Below, in pieces: positions 29,631 to 38,311 of a stretch of 54,713 bases of DNA; the stretch's first letter is position 1; the number at the start of each line of letters is the position of its first letter. Both the position numbers and the translations under genes were made by a program. The DNA comes from Halorhodospira neutriphila (GTDB lineage Bacteria; Pseudomonadota; Gammaproteobacteria; Nitrococcales; Halorhodospiraceae), in NCBI RefSeq assembly GCF_016584055.1, contig NZ_NRSH01000001.1, forward strand, positions 1-54,713, given 5' to 3'. Under the pieces are notes generated by a model, which worked only from the letters and a program-made list of their open reading frames with translations, did no database searches and was not told the DNA's origin.

Positions 29631-30035
29631 TTATCCGTCCGTGAAGCTGAAGGGAAAGTCGTCGTCGGGGTCGAAGGTGCCGGCGTAGTACTCGATAACC
29701 TGCGCGTCCGCGAGCGCCTCGAAGCGATGGGCGATGCCCGGCGGAATAGCGACCTTGGTGCCGGCCTCGACCTCCAGCGTGTCCCGCTCCCCGCTGGCGA
29801 CCTGGCAGAGTTCGATGCGCAGGTGGCCGCTGATGACGTAGAAGCGCTCGGTCTTGCGCTGGTGGTAGTGCCCGCCGCGGTAGCCCTGGCCGGCGAGCAG
29901 GGAGAAGTAGCCGAGGTGCTCAAAGGACTCGCCATCCTCAATCAGCGCCAGTTCGCCGCGGGGCTGGATGAGGCGCTTCTGGCGGCGGAACTCCTCGGTG
30001 ATGGGGAGTGGCTCGATCTCGATCCAGGCGCTCAT
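29631..30035 (-). CDS. Small cupin-domain protein
   Basis: 134 residues: GYFSLLAGQGYRGGHYHQRK (metal His-x-His followed by K-x-E in KTERFYVISGHLRIEL) and VAIPPGIAHRFEAL form the two cupin motifs. ITEEFRRQKRLIQPRGELAL precedes. Similar cupins in nonulosonate loci are annotated as WxcM-like or phosphomannose-isomerase type II-like, and could be a sugar isomerase/epimerase. The ATG overlaps the stop of the truncated transporter remnant, implying that it originally followed the ABC transporter gene. Confidence 0.7.
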   Translation of the reverse strand: MSAWIEIEPLPITEEFRRQKRLIQPRGELALIEDGESFEHLGYFSLLAGQGYRGGHYHQRKTERFYVISGHLRIELCQVASGERDTLEVEAGTKVAIPPGIAHRFEALADAQVIEYYAGTFDPDDDFPFSFTDG

Positions 30036-30230
30036 TCCACGCCCACTGCCATCGCCCGAAACCGCTCACTCCGCCCCTGTAGCTCCTCGAACCCGCCTGC
30101 AGCTGTAATCCGCCCCTTCTCCAGCAGCACCATCTGATCGCAGTTGCGCACGGTGCTCAGGCGGTGGGCGATGAGGATGATGGTCTTCTGGTGGTGGAGG
30201 GCGTCGATGGCCTCCATGACCGCCTTCTTA
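30032..30230 (-). pseudogene. Duplicated 3' end of the PglK-like ABC transporter gene
   Basis: Encodes AVMEAIDALHHQKTIILIAH through GRSERFRAMAVGVE, nearly identical to the end of the intact transporter at 35477. Nucleotide match runs over 30045-30230 versus 35489-35674 in the same orientation. There is no ATP-binding Walker A or membrane domain. The copy ends with the native stop overlapping the cupin start. Confidence 0.9.
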
Positions 30231-30237
30231 CCGTATG

Positions 30238-30314
30238 GTGCGCGTGTAGCGCTTGCCGAAGCTGCCGGTGCTGCCGGTGCTGCCGGTGATGAGGAAGGAG
30301 GCGTCGTTGAACAT
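30238..30314 (-). pseudogene. Fragment of a second pseB 5' end
   Basis: ATG 30314 opens MFNDASFLITGSTGSTGSFG and continues KRYTRT, the pseB N-terminus, with an extra 9-base GGCAGCACC unit compared with the intact gene. It then runs directly into the transporter fragment, giving a meaningless 3-gene chimera. Confidence 0.85.
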
Positions 30315-30388
30315 GAGGGGTCTGAGTCCAAGAAGCTAAGGAGTTTAAATTGAAACAAGTGGATGGGTAATGCGAAGTGCAAATGAAT

Positions 30389-31390
30389 TTACGTTCTAGT
30401 TGTGCGGATTCGGTTTTTTATGTAATCAGGCATTATACTCCAACCCTTTGATAAAACTTTTTTGAAAGGGTATTTGTAGTAATATTTTTTTGCTCCCTGG
30501 TCAAAGCTGATAAGCAATTTATAGTCGTCTTCTTTCAAAAGCGCTGCTCTAATCTTAGAGAACGTTTTGCTAAACTCATACTCAATCCACGACTCTATAA
30601 GTGATGATCTTTTTGATCCGAAGTAATTCGTCAAATTTTCAGCTAATGGCCTCAAAGATCTCAATTGAGATATGCGAGATTCTAAGTGATAATATTTTCC
30701 GCCGTGTGTGTCTTGAATTTGAGTTTCAACTTGATATTGCTTATTGCTTAACACTACATTGGTTTTGAAACAGTTTTGATCGTAGAGGTAAACGGCTAAT
30801 GCGAAGCCAAACATCGGATAGAGCCAAACAATTTCATTATCTTCGTTATCCTTTATAAAAGGAATTATCTTTTTTGCGTGCTGGGCATTGTAAAGTAAAC
30901 CTGATCCGTAGTTTGAAGATGGCCTTATATTGTTAGCGGTTATTTTTTTGTCACCTGATCGATATAGTTTGTGGCCATAAAAGCGAACAGCTCCAGAGAC
31001 AAAAGATACGTCATTATTCTTAATATAGTCAAGTGCCCACAAAACCCCTTGTTTTTCGAATTGATCTTCATCGCTGTTAATTAGTATGTACTGACTGTTG
31101 CAAAATTCGAACAATGAGAGGACGTTTCCGAATAGTTGCACGTTCTTATTTTGGCGCAGGATTTCAATATTTTTTTGTCCATCAGCTACTTCTAAAAGTT
31201 TTTCATAGGTTCCGTCTTCAGAGTGATTGTCGATTATTAAAATGCGGGCGTAGTGATTTAATTCTTTACTTATTATATCTTTCAGGTTTTTTGTGACTAT
31301 TTCAGCTCTGTTATAAGTGGGAATAGCTAATGTTAACAAATGGTCATCTGCTGGGTGTGCCTCTTCTTGCACTTGTTTTTTGTTAGACAT
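30389..31390 (-). CDS. Family 2 glycosyltransferase, AT-rich
   Basis: 333 residues of GT-A fold: LTLAIPTYNRAEIVTKNLKD, ARILIIDNHSEDGTYEKLLE (D-N-x-S/D UDP loop), NIEILRQNKNVQLFGNVLSL and QYILINSDEDQF, where SDEDQ takes the DxD place. The C-terminus ends basic (KKVLSKGWSIMPDYIKNRIR). No membrane span. Overlaps the following fusion gene by 8 bases. Donor and acceptor not known. Confidence 0.85.
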   Translation of the reverse strand: MSNKKQVQEEAHPADDHLLTLAIPTYNRAEIVTKNLKDIISKELNHYARILIIDNHSEDGTYEKLLEVADGQKNIEILRQNKNVQLFGNVLSLFEFCNSQYILINSDEDQFEKQGVLWALDYIKNNDVSFVSGAVRFYGHKLYRSGDKKITANNIRPSSNYGSGLLYNAQHAKKIIPFIKDNEDNEIVWLYPMFGFALAVYLYDQNCFKTNVVLSNKQYQVETQIQDTHGGKYYHLESRISQLRSLRPLAENLTNYFGSKRSSLIESWIEYEFSKTFSKIRAALLKEDDYKLLISFDQGAKKYYYKYPFKKVLSKGWSIMPDYIKNRIRTTRT

Positions 31391-33407
31391 TCAATTTGCT
31401 CCTTTTGATATGTTCGGCAACTTCTTTAGCATTTGTGACAGAAGTTAATATTTTTCCGCCTAACAGTGACCAAACACCAAAACCATGATTATGTATAAGG
31501 GTGGGACGGTTCCAAAAGTTGTTTGTTTGATTTTGTATTGCTTTATAGGAAATCCAGGATTGTATATATTTGGCTTCAGCTAGAGCTGGTATGTATTCTT
31601 TTGCAGCTGATAGTATGTTTGAATAAGAATCTGTTTTTGTTACGTAACCAGAGACCGGAGAAGTTAAGTCATGGGTTTTTAATCGGCGCCTTACTGAGTG
31701 GTCGCGATGCGACAGTAAAAATTTGTTTTCATGTCCCATACTAGTTAAAGAAATAAATGGTCCATCAATGATGGTTAAACAAATATCGTCAATATCTGCC
31801 TCAATCTCAAGTAATTCGACTTCTTCGATTCGCAGATCGATTTGTGGCAAAGAAAGATAATCAATGATAAGTCCCAGATTTGCGTAGGTGCAGTTAATTA
31901 CGAAGTCGTAATCATTTTTCCAGCAGCTATGGCTGTTTTGTAAGTAAATGGTTTTTGTTGAGTCTTTTTTTATTTTGCCTGACGTGACTTCAGTGCTAAG
32001 AAGTTTCCTGATATTACAATTTTTTTGGATGTTTTTTTCTATGATTTCTTGCATTTTTGGGATGTCATAGATGCCTTCATCTGTTTCTAAACATACGGAA
32101 GTAGATCCATCTTTTAAGTGGCGTGGCGGGGGTGTTATTCTATAGTTAAGATTATATAAATTACATGCAGAGAGGTAACGCTCAGCTGGGATTTCTCTAG
32201 CATATGACGAAACTAGGTAGTATGAGGTATAAGAATATTTGATAGCTTCCTGGAAAATACTTTCAAATTCTTTTTTTGTTTCTTTTATTTCCTGTGCTGT
32301 CTCAAAAGATAATGGGTAATGAAAACCCGAATGATGGCGCCATTGGTTTAAATATGACGATTCATTCATAAGGCTTTTGTTTTTTTCTATTAAGTCGACA
32401 TCACAGAACTTAGCGAGTTCTATGGCACTTGTCGCACCAAAAACCCCCCCACCGATTACAGCTACTCGTGGTTTGTGTTTTTTTGTTTTGTTTATTTTTT
32501 TATCGATACCTGTTGCTTTTAAAACAGTTTTTGCGTTATTGAATGTAGTTCTTAATGATTCGCGTTGATCGATGGCGTTGATGAAGTTGAGAATCTGATC
32601 TCGTATTGAGGTTTGTTCTTTTTTTAGGCAGAACTTCTCGAATTTGTCTGAGTTTTTCTTAAGTGCAACTTCATTATTTATGAAATCTAGGTGGAGTGAT
32701 GCGGAATCATAGAATATTTCTAGCCATCTTTTTTTAGTGTTTTCTGTGTGCCACCCAAGCGTGAATTCTCCGGTGGCGCCGTTTTGGTATGCCACAAAAA
32801 GATGAGCAGAATTTCTGAAAGGTTCTTTCCACGTGTGAATTGGTGTTGACCCATAAAAATAATCGCAAATATCTAAAAGGTGGATCATCTCGAGTTCTGG
32901 AGATTCGAAGCTTTCTCGATTGTTTTCTGGGTTAAGGAATTCTCCTTTTATTTGGATAGGCGTGGAATTGTATGTTTTTATTAGAGTTTTTGCCTTTTCA
33001 GTGACTGGATGAAAGCGAAATATATGTCCAGGAGCAAATAGATGATTGCTTTCTTTTTGTATTAGTTGCTCCAAATTTCTTGTTTCGCATTCGGTTGTAG
33101 CAATTGGCTTTTCTGCTAGGACGTTTGTGTATGGGAGATATTTTTTAATCAGCTTTGCGTGTGTTTCTTTTGGAGTTGCAATAATAACTGCATCCACCTG
33201 GGTTGCATCATAAGTCGTATATTCGTCTTCTCTGTCGATTAATTCTTCAGGTACGTCACTTACAGGGGAGCCGCTTTTGGTTAGTATTTTTGAGATTCTT
33301 ATCAGGTTTTGTTTTTCGAGCTTGGAGAGTTCGTTGTAAATCTTTATTCCAAAAGATCCACAGCCGATAAGTGTAATGTTTTTGGGGTGGAAGGGGGGAG
33401 TATGCAT
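31383..33407 (-). CDS. Fusion of a Gfo/Idh/MocA oxidoreductase and an FAD-dependent oxidoreductase
   Basis: 674 residues. About 1-325: NAD-dependent domain with ITLIGCGSFGIKIYNEL, VDAVIIATPKETHAKLIKK, NVLAEKPIATTECETRNLEQ (E-K-P motif) and the partner beta domain. About 340-674: a second Rossmann loop RVAVIGGGVFGATSAIELAK typical of DAO/GlpD-like FAD enzymes, WRHHSGFHYPLS and FVINCTYANLGLIID; end HGFGVWSLLGGKILTSVTNA like the FAD C-terminal loop. The linker is Lys-rich (KKINKTKKHK). AT-rich. Likely performs consecutive redox steps on one sugar, possibly in the glycan; substrate unknown. Confidence 0.75.
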   Translation of the reverse strand: MHTPPFHPKNITLIGCGSFGIKIYNELSKLEKQNLIRISKILTKSGSPVSDVPEELIDREDEYTTYDATQVDAVIIATPKETHAKLIKKYLPYTNVLAEKPIATTECETRNLEQLIQKESNHLFAPGHIFRFHPVTEKAKTLIKTYNSTPIQIKGEFLNPENNRESFESPELEMIHLLDICDYFYGSTPIHTWKEPFRNSAHLFVAYQNGATGEFTLGWHTENTKKRWLEIFYDSASLHLDFINNEVALKKNSDKFEKFCLKKEQTSIRDQILNFINAIDQRESLRTTFNNAKTVLKATGIDKKINKTKKHKPRVAVIGGGVFGATSAIELAKFCDVDLIEKNKSLMNESSYLNQWRHHSGFHYPLSFETAQEIKETKKEFESIFQEAIKYSYTSYYLVSSYAREIPAERYLSACNLYNLNYRITPPPRHLKDGSTSVCLETDEGIYDIPKMQEIIEKNIQKNCNIRKLLSTEVTSGKIKKDSTKTIYLQNSHSCWKNDYDFVINCTYANLGLIIDYLSLPQIDLRIEEVELLEIEADIDDICLTIIDGPFISLTSMGHENKFLLSHRDHSVRRRLKTHDLTSPVSGYVTKTDSYSNILSAAKEYIPALAEAKYIQSWISYKAIQNQTNNFWNRPTLIHNHGFGVWSLLGGKILTSVTNAKEVAEHIKRSKLNV

Positions 33408-33487
33408 AAGCTTAGGATATATTCACAAACAGGTGGAACAAGGATAAAAATTTTTTGAGTGGAGTTTTGGGTTTTTTTGAGAGGGGG

Positions 33488-34258
33488 TTATATCCAAGTT
33501 GCCCAAGGAGGTTTGCTACATTGCCATAGATTTTCTAGGTGAATTTTGTCTCTTAAAGTGTCGAGTGGTTGCCAAAAACCGCTATGCCGATATGCAACCA
33601 TCTGACGATCTTGAGTCATTTTTTCCATCGGGCCACGTTCCCAAATGGTTTCGTCACCGTCGATATAATCAATTGCTTTCGGAGAAAGGACAAAGAACCC
33701 ACCATTAATCCAACCGCTCTCACCTTCTGGTTTTTCTTGAAATCCAGTTATTTCATCGCCATCTAGATTTAAAGCGCCAAAACGGCCCGGTGGCTGTGTT
33801 GCAGTAAGGGTGGCTATTTTTCCATGTTCTCTATGAAATTGTGTAAGTCTTGTGATATCAACGTCGCTTAGGCCGTCGCCATAGGTAAAACAAAAGTCTT
33901 CTTCTCCCAAGTAGTCGCGAATTCGCTTTAAACGACCTCCAGTTTCGGTTTTCTCGCCAGTATCAATTAAAGTCACACGCCATGGTTCAGCTTTTCGTTC
34001 GTGAACTTCCATGTTATTACTGCTCATGTCAAAGGTGACATCGGACATGTGCAGAAAATAATTGGCGAAATATTCTTTTATTACGTAGCCTTTGTATCCG
34101 CAACATATTAAAAATTCGTTGATGCCATGAGCGGAGTACAATTTCATGATGTGCCAGAGAAGCGGTTTCCCCCCGATCTCAATCATAGGTTTAGGTTTAA
34201 GGTGGGTTTCCTCGGATATTCGGGTCCCAAACCCACCTGCTAGGATAACGGCTTTCAT
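33488..34258 (-). CDS. rfbF: Glucose-1-phosphate cytidylyltransferase
   Basis: 256 residues: KAVILAGGFGTRISEETHLK and PKPMIEIGGKPLLWHIMKLY form the NTP loop; FCFTYGDGLSDVDITRLTQF contains the metal Asp; FGALNLDGDEITGFQEKPEG is RfbF-specific, as are WINGGFFVLSPKAIDYIDGD and GFWQPLDTLRDKIHLENLW. Makes CDP-glucose. The usual partner RfbG (CDP-glucose 4,6-dehydratase) is absent here, so either the product is made elsewhere or the gene is stranded after a rearrangement. AT-rich, 80 bases upstream of the fusion gene. Confidence 0.92.
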   Translation of the reverse strand: MKAVILAGGFGTRISEETHLKPKPMIEIGGKPLLWHIMKLYSAHGINEFLICCGYKGYVIKEYFANYFLHMSDVTFDMSSNNMEVHERKAEPWRVTLIDTGEKTETGGRLKRIRDYLGEEDFCFTYGDGLSDVDITRLTQFHREHGKIATLTATQPPGRFGALNLDGDEITGFQEKPEGESGWINGGFFVLSPKAIDYIDGDETIWERGPMEKMTQDRQMVAYRHSGFWQPLDTLRDKIHLENLWQCSKPPWATWI

Positions 34259-34378
34259 TGTATTATTACCTTTGGAATAGATTTAGGTTTGCAAATGTGA
34301 GAGCTTTTTAAGCATGGGGTATTTAAGCTCAGAACTGCGGTTTTTGTCTTTTTCTGAGATCGTAGTTTTTGGTCTAGG

Positions 34379-35463
34379 TGTTGCGACCTGCGTGATCATA
34401 TACCGCCGAGGAGTTATGCTCTCTTCCAAGCCCGGTTGGCGTTGCAAGAGCTGGGCGAGAGCCTGAAGGCGGAAAGACGAGGTCGGTGACATGGGCGGAG
34501 CGACCATCCACAAGCAATCCCGCACGACGCCGCAGCTGCGCGAGGAGATCCGCAACTCGCCGCTGTCGGAGCGGGCCCTTGCGGAGAAGTACAACATCAG
34601 CCGCGCGACGGTGCGCAAGTGGAAGTACCGGGAGACGAGCGAGGACCGGAGCCATCGTCCGCACCGACTGCACACGGCGCTCACCCCGGCGCAGGAGGCC
34701 ATCGTGGTGGAGCTGCGCCGGACGCTGCTGCTCGCCACCGACGACCTGCTGGTGGTCGTGCGTGAGTTCATCAAGGCGGACATGGTTCGCTCGGCGCTGC
34801 AGCGGCTGCTGGTCCGCCACGGGGTCTCGCAGCTCAAGGAGCTGATCCCGCGCCCGGAGGGCGAGGCGCAGCCGCCGAAGACGTTCAAGGACTACCAGCC
34901 GGGCTACGTGCACGTCGATATCAAGTACCTGCCGGAGATGGCCGACGAGCAGGGGCGCACGTACCTGTTCGTGGCCATCGACCGAGCCAGCCGCTGGGTC
35001 TACCTGGAGCGCCACCGCGCGAAGTCGCGCAAGTCGGCCGTGCGCTTTCTCAAGCGGCTCCACGAGCAGGCGGCGTTTCGGATCCACACCCTGCTCACGG
35101 ACAACGACCTGGCCTTTACGGACCGCTTCACCCAGAAGGACCGACGCCCCTCGGGGCGACACGCCTTCGACGCGCTGTGCGCCCGCTACCGTATAGAGCA
35201 CCGCCTCACGCCGCCGCGCAGCCCCCAGACCAACGGGCTGGTGGAGCGCTTCAACGGCCGGATCAACGAGATCCTGCGCACGACCCACTTCGACTCGGCC
35301 GCCGATCTCGACTCGATGCTCTGGCACTATCGCCGGCTCTACAATCACCACATTCCCCAGCGCGCACTCGGGCACATCACCCCCGTCCAAAAGCTCAAGC
35401 GGTGGTACGAGGAGCAACCCGAGTTATTTCGTAAGCTGGTATATGACCAGTCAGGTCTTGACA
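34379..35463 (+). mobile_element. IS481-family insertion sequence, complete (1085 bp)
   Basis: Ends are imperfect inverted repeats: left TGTTGCGACCTGCGTGATCA then TATACC; right (other strand) TGTCAAGACCTGACTGGTCA then TATACC. A 6-bp TCTAGG lies on both sides (34373-34378 and 35464-35469). It separates rfbF from the ABC transporter. Confidence 0.9.
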
Positions 35464-35468
35464 TCTAG
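34491..35468 (+). CDS. IS481-family transposase
   Basis: 325 residues. N-terminal HTH: LREEIRNSPLSERALAEKYN and ISRATVRKWK. rve domain: GYVHVDIKYLPEMADEQGRT (first Asp), HTLLTDNDLAFTDRF (second Asp), LTPPRSPQTNGLVERFNGRI (Glu). The frame continues through the right terminal repeat, and its final Ile codon and TAG stop use bases of the target duplication (35464-35468). A complete gene, probably active. Confidence 0.93.
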   Translation: MGGATIHKQSRTTPQLREEIRNSPLSERALAEKYNISRATVRKWKYRETSEDRSHRPHRLHTALTPAQEAIVVELRRTLLLATDDLLVVVREFIKADMVRSALQRLLVRHGVSQLKELIPRPEGEAQPPKTFKDYQPGYVHVDIKYLPEMADEQGRTYLFVAIDRASRWVYLERHRAKSRKSAVRFLKRLHEQAAFRIHTLLTDNDLAFTDRFTQKDRRPSGRHAFDALCARYRIEHRLTPPRSPQTNGLVERFNGRINEILRTTHFDSAADLDSMLWHYRRLYNHHIPQRALGHITPVQKLKRWYEEQPELFRKLVYDQSGLDI

Positions 35469-35476
35469 GGAGTCGG

Positions 35477-37279
35477 CTATACTGTTCCCACCGCCATCGC
35501 CCGAAACCGCTCACTCCGCCCCTGCAGCTCCTCGAATCCGCCCGCAGCCGTAATCTGCCCCTTCTCCAGCAGCACCACCTGGTCGCAGTTACGCACGGTG
35601 CTCAGGCGGTGAGCGATGAGGATGATGGTCTTCTGGTAGTGCAGGGCATCGATAGCCTCCATCACGGCCTTCTCGGTGACCGTGTCGAGGGCGCTGGTGG
35701 CCTCGTCGAAGACCAGCACGCTGGGGTCGTGGTAGAGGGCGCGGGCGATGCCGATGCGCTGGCGCTGGCCGCCGGACAGGCGCACGCCGCGCTCGCCGAC
35801 GATCGTCTCGTACTGCTGCGGCATCTCCTGCATGACGAAGTCGTGGAGCTGCGCCATGCGCGCGCAGCGCTCGACCTGCGCGTGGTCGATCTGCTCGGGC
35901 GGCACGCCCAGGGCGATGTTCTCGGCCACCGAGGCGTCGGTGAGGAAGATCTCCTGCGGTACGTACCCTAGCGCCTGCTGATAGGCGCGAAGGCTCGCGT
36001 CCGTCACCGGCTCGCCGTCCACGGTGATGGCGCCCTGGGTGGGGCGTAGCAGCCCCAGGATGACGTCCACCAGGGTGGTCTTGCCGGCACCGGTGCTGCC
36101 CACCAGCCCCACGGCGCTGCCCACGGGGATGTGCAGGTCGATGCCGTCCAGCGCCGGGGCCGGGGCGTTGGGGTAGGTGTAGGTCACCCCGTCCAGCGCC
36201 ACCGCCCGCTGCGGGATCAGCGGCGCTGGGGCGCGCTTGCGGATCTCGGCGAGCTCCTCGCGCCGGTGCAGGTCGTCGTGGACGCTGTCCATCGCTGCAC
36301 CGCCGAAGCGTAGTTGAGCCGCGCCCTGGTAGAGTCGCTGTGCGGCGGGGAGCATGCGGTAGCCGGCGAAGGCGTAGAGCCCGAGCACCGGCAGGACCTC
36401 GCCCAGCGCGCCGCCGGTGGCGCCGCCGTGGGTAGCCATGAGCACCAGGGTCAGGGCGATGATGCCGCCGAAGGCCACCGCCTCGATGACGAACTTGGGC
36501 ACCTCGGCGAGCGTCTGGCTGGTAGCCTGGTGCCTGGCGAAGCGGGTCGACGGGCCGCGGAAGCGCGACAGGTAGGCGTGCTCGCGGCCGAGGAGCTTGA
36601 TGTCCTTGATCCCGCCCAGGGCCTCGCCGGCGGCCTGGAAGCGCTCCTGGTTGGCCCGCACCCGGTCGCGGCCGATGCGGTCCAGGAAGCCGCGGATCGT
36701 CCAGTAGATGAGGGCGTACATCCCGCCGAGGACCGCCGCCGCGCCGGCGGCGAGGACCGGATCGATGGCCACCAGTAGGGTGACGATGGCGATCAGCACC
36801 ACGCCGTAGGCCACGGCATTGAGTCCAGGCCTGATGACCTGCCCTAAAAGCTGCTGCGTCTCCGTGAGGATGTTCTTCGACATGTCGCCGCTGTGGCGGT
36901 TGAGGAAGAAGGCGTAGGGCTGGCGCAGGTAGGTCTCCAGCAGCCGCTCGCTGAGGCTGTGCATGCGCATCATCGCCCAGCGGTTCATGGCGTAGATGGT
37001 CACGGAGCGGAAGGCGGCGGAGAAGACAATCAGCGCGAAGGCGCCGGCGCCGAGGGCGAGGAGGAACTGGTCCACCGACGCGAAGCCGAGCCCCTCGTAG
37101 GCCCGGCTGAGGAGGGGGTTGGTGGTCACCGTCTCCGGGTTGCCGAGGACGCTGAGGAACGGCATCACCGAGGCGACGCCGGCGGTCTCGAGCAGGGCCA
37201 TGACGACGACCATGCCGAGGACTACGGCGCCGCGGCGCTTCTCCTGGCGGCTGAGCAGGCTGAGGAGTTTCTTGAGCAA
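35477..37279 (-). CDS. PglK-like ABC transporter/flippase (fused membrane and ATPase domains)
   Basis: 600 residues. The first about 330 hold six membrane segments (for example AVVLGMVVVMALLETAGVAS; AVAYGVVLIAIVTLLVAI). The ATPase has Walker A GLVGSTGAGKTTLVDVILGL, signature LSGGQRQRIGIARAL and Walker B PSVLVFDEATSALD, then the H-loop in LIAHRLSTV. PglK-type proteins flip lipid-linked oligosaccharides or export glycan. It originally preceded the cupin gene; a copy of its 3' end remains there. The complete gene ends AVGTV instead of AVGVE. Confidence 0.85.
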   Translation of the reverse strand: MLKKLLSLLSRQEKRRGAVVLGMVVVMALLETAGVASVMPFLSVLGNPETVTTNPLLSRAYEGLGFASVDQFLLALGAGAFALIVFSAAFRSVTIYAMNRWAMMRMHSLSERLLETYLRQPYAFFLNRHSGDMSKNILTETQQLLGQVIRPGLNAVAYGVVLIAIVTLLVAIDPVLAAGAAAVLGGMYALIYWTIRGFLDRIGRDRVRANQERFQAAGEALGGIKDIKLLGREHAYLSRFRGPSTRFARHQATSQTLAEVPKFVIEAVAFGGIIALTLVLMATHGGATGGALGEVLPVLGLYAFAGYRMLPAAQRLYQGAAQLRFGGAAMDSVHDDLHRREELAEIRKRAPAPLIPQRAVALDGVTYTYPNAPAPALDGIDLHIPVGSAVGLVGSTGAGKTTLVDVILGLLRPTQGAITVDGEPVTDASLRAYQQALGYVPQEIFLTDASVAENIALGVPPEQIDHAQVERCARMAQLHDFVMQEMPQQYETIVGERGVRLSGGQRQRIGIARALYHDPSVLVFDEATSALDTVTEKAVMEAIDALHYQKTIILIAHRLSTVRNCDQVVLLEKGQITAAGGFEELQGRSERFRAMAVGTV

Positions 37280-37324
37280 AGGGGCTCCCTTCGGCGGGGG
37301 TCGGGTTCGGGCCGTGGGCGAGGG

Positions 37325-37729
37325 CTATGGGCCCGGCGGCGTCGGGGGCGTGCCGGGCCTTTCCGCCTCGTCCCCGGCCTCGTCGGCGGCCGGCTCGCCG
37401 CCGGGCTCGGCGGCCTCCACCTCCGCGCGCAGCGCGTCGATCTCCGCCATCAGCCGCTCGTGCTCGGCGCGCTTGCGCTGCAGGTGGCGGTAGGCCAGGC
37501 GCGTCTTCTCGCGCACGCCGGCGGGGGTGAGCTGGTAGAGGTAGCGGCGCTTGTCGCTCGCGTGGGAGAAGTTCTCGAGCTTGATCCAGCCGCGCTCGAG
37601 CACCGAGCGCACGGCGTAGTGGGTCTTGCCGACGGACAGGCCCAGCTCGCGGGCGAGCTGGCGCTGGCTGAGCTGGGGGTTGTCGCCGAGCAGGCGCAGG
37701 ACGCGCAGCTGGAGCTCTTCGGGGTCCAT
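37325..37729 (-). CDS. MarR-type EPS-associated transcriptional regulator
   Basis: 134 residues. Winged helix: LRVLRLLGDNPQLSQRQLAR, ELGLSVGKTHYAVRSVLERG, WIKLENFSHASDKRRYLYQL. This is the architecture of the MarR family regulators that head exopolysaccharide loci. An Arg/Glu coiled coil (YRHLQRKRAEHERLMAEIDA) and a disordered Pro/Glu tail follow. First gene of the minus-strand island, 45 bases upstream of the transporter start, so it may regulate the whole cluster. Confidence 0.82.
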   Translation of the reverse strand: MDPEELQLRVLRLLGDNPQLSQRQLARELGLSVGKTHYAVRSVLERGWIKLENFSHASDKRRYLYQLTPAGVREKTRLAYRHLQRKRAEHERLMAEIDALRAEVEAAEPGGEPAADEAGDEAERPGTPPTPPGP

Positions 37730-37743
37730 GGGGTCGTCGCTAA

Positions 37744-37882
37744 TCTCGGGGGCCGCGGGCGGCCGGGATCGGGCGTTCGGGCACGCTACCGCCGGGACGG
37801 TGACGCCTGAGGAAGGCCCGCCCGGCGAGGGGTGTTCGGATTGTGAGCGAATATGGAATCACAGGTGGGGCGAGGGGGCAAG
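37744..37882. repeat. Dispersed repeat, copy A
   Basis: Shares with copy B about 120 bases including GGGCGTTCGGGCACGCTACC and GCCTGAGGAAGGCCCGCC. The core CGCTACCG-CCGGGA-CGGTGACG is a near-perfect hairpin. The copy ends with GCGAGGGGGCAA beside the hepT stop. Confidence 0.8.
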
Positions 37883-37897
37883 CGCACTCTCCCGACC

Positions 37898-38311
37898 TCA
37901 GAGGAACTCCGCAAAGACCGCCTGCAGCGCCCGCAGATCGTCCAGGTGATGCTGGAGGATCTCGTAGACCTGGTGCCGATCCAGGTCCAGATAGGCGTGG
38001 ACCAGGATGTTCCGGAAGCCGATCATCCGCAGCCAGGTCTCCGCGAGCTCGGCATCCAGGTAGCCCTGCTGCTGCAGGATCGCGGGGATGTCCCGGCTCT
38101 TGTCCACCGGGCCGAGCCCAAGGTCCGCGATGACGTGGTTGCCCAGGTCCAGGAAGGCCTCGAGCGAGAGCTGCAAGAAGCGCTCGGCTGCGCCGTACCG
38201 CTCGGGCTCCTCAAGGAAGGTGGTCTCGCTGTAAGTCGCGAGGCGCTCGAGGACGCTCAGATGCTCGGTCAGCGCATCAAGACGCCGGCGGATGATCTCG
38301 GCTTGCACCAC
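37898..38311 (-). CDS. hepT: HepT-like HEPN ribonuclease toxin
   Basis: 137 residues, all helical. Contains the HEPN catalytic R-x4-H-x-Y as RNILVHAY in WLRMIGFRNILVHAYLDLD, plus GNHVIADLGLGPVDKSRDIP. In characterised systems the MNT partner attaches AMP to the Tyr of this motif and silences the RNase. It overlaps the 3' end of the nucleotidyltransferase gene by 35 bases. Confidence 0.9.
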   Translation of the reverse strand: MVQAEIIRRRLDALTEHLSVLERLATYSETTFLEEPERYGAAERFLQLSLEAFLDLGNHVIADLGLGPVDKSRDIPAILQQQGYLDAELAETWLRMIGFRNILVHAYLDLDRHQVYEILQHHLDDLRALQAVFAEFL

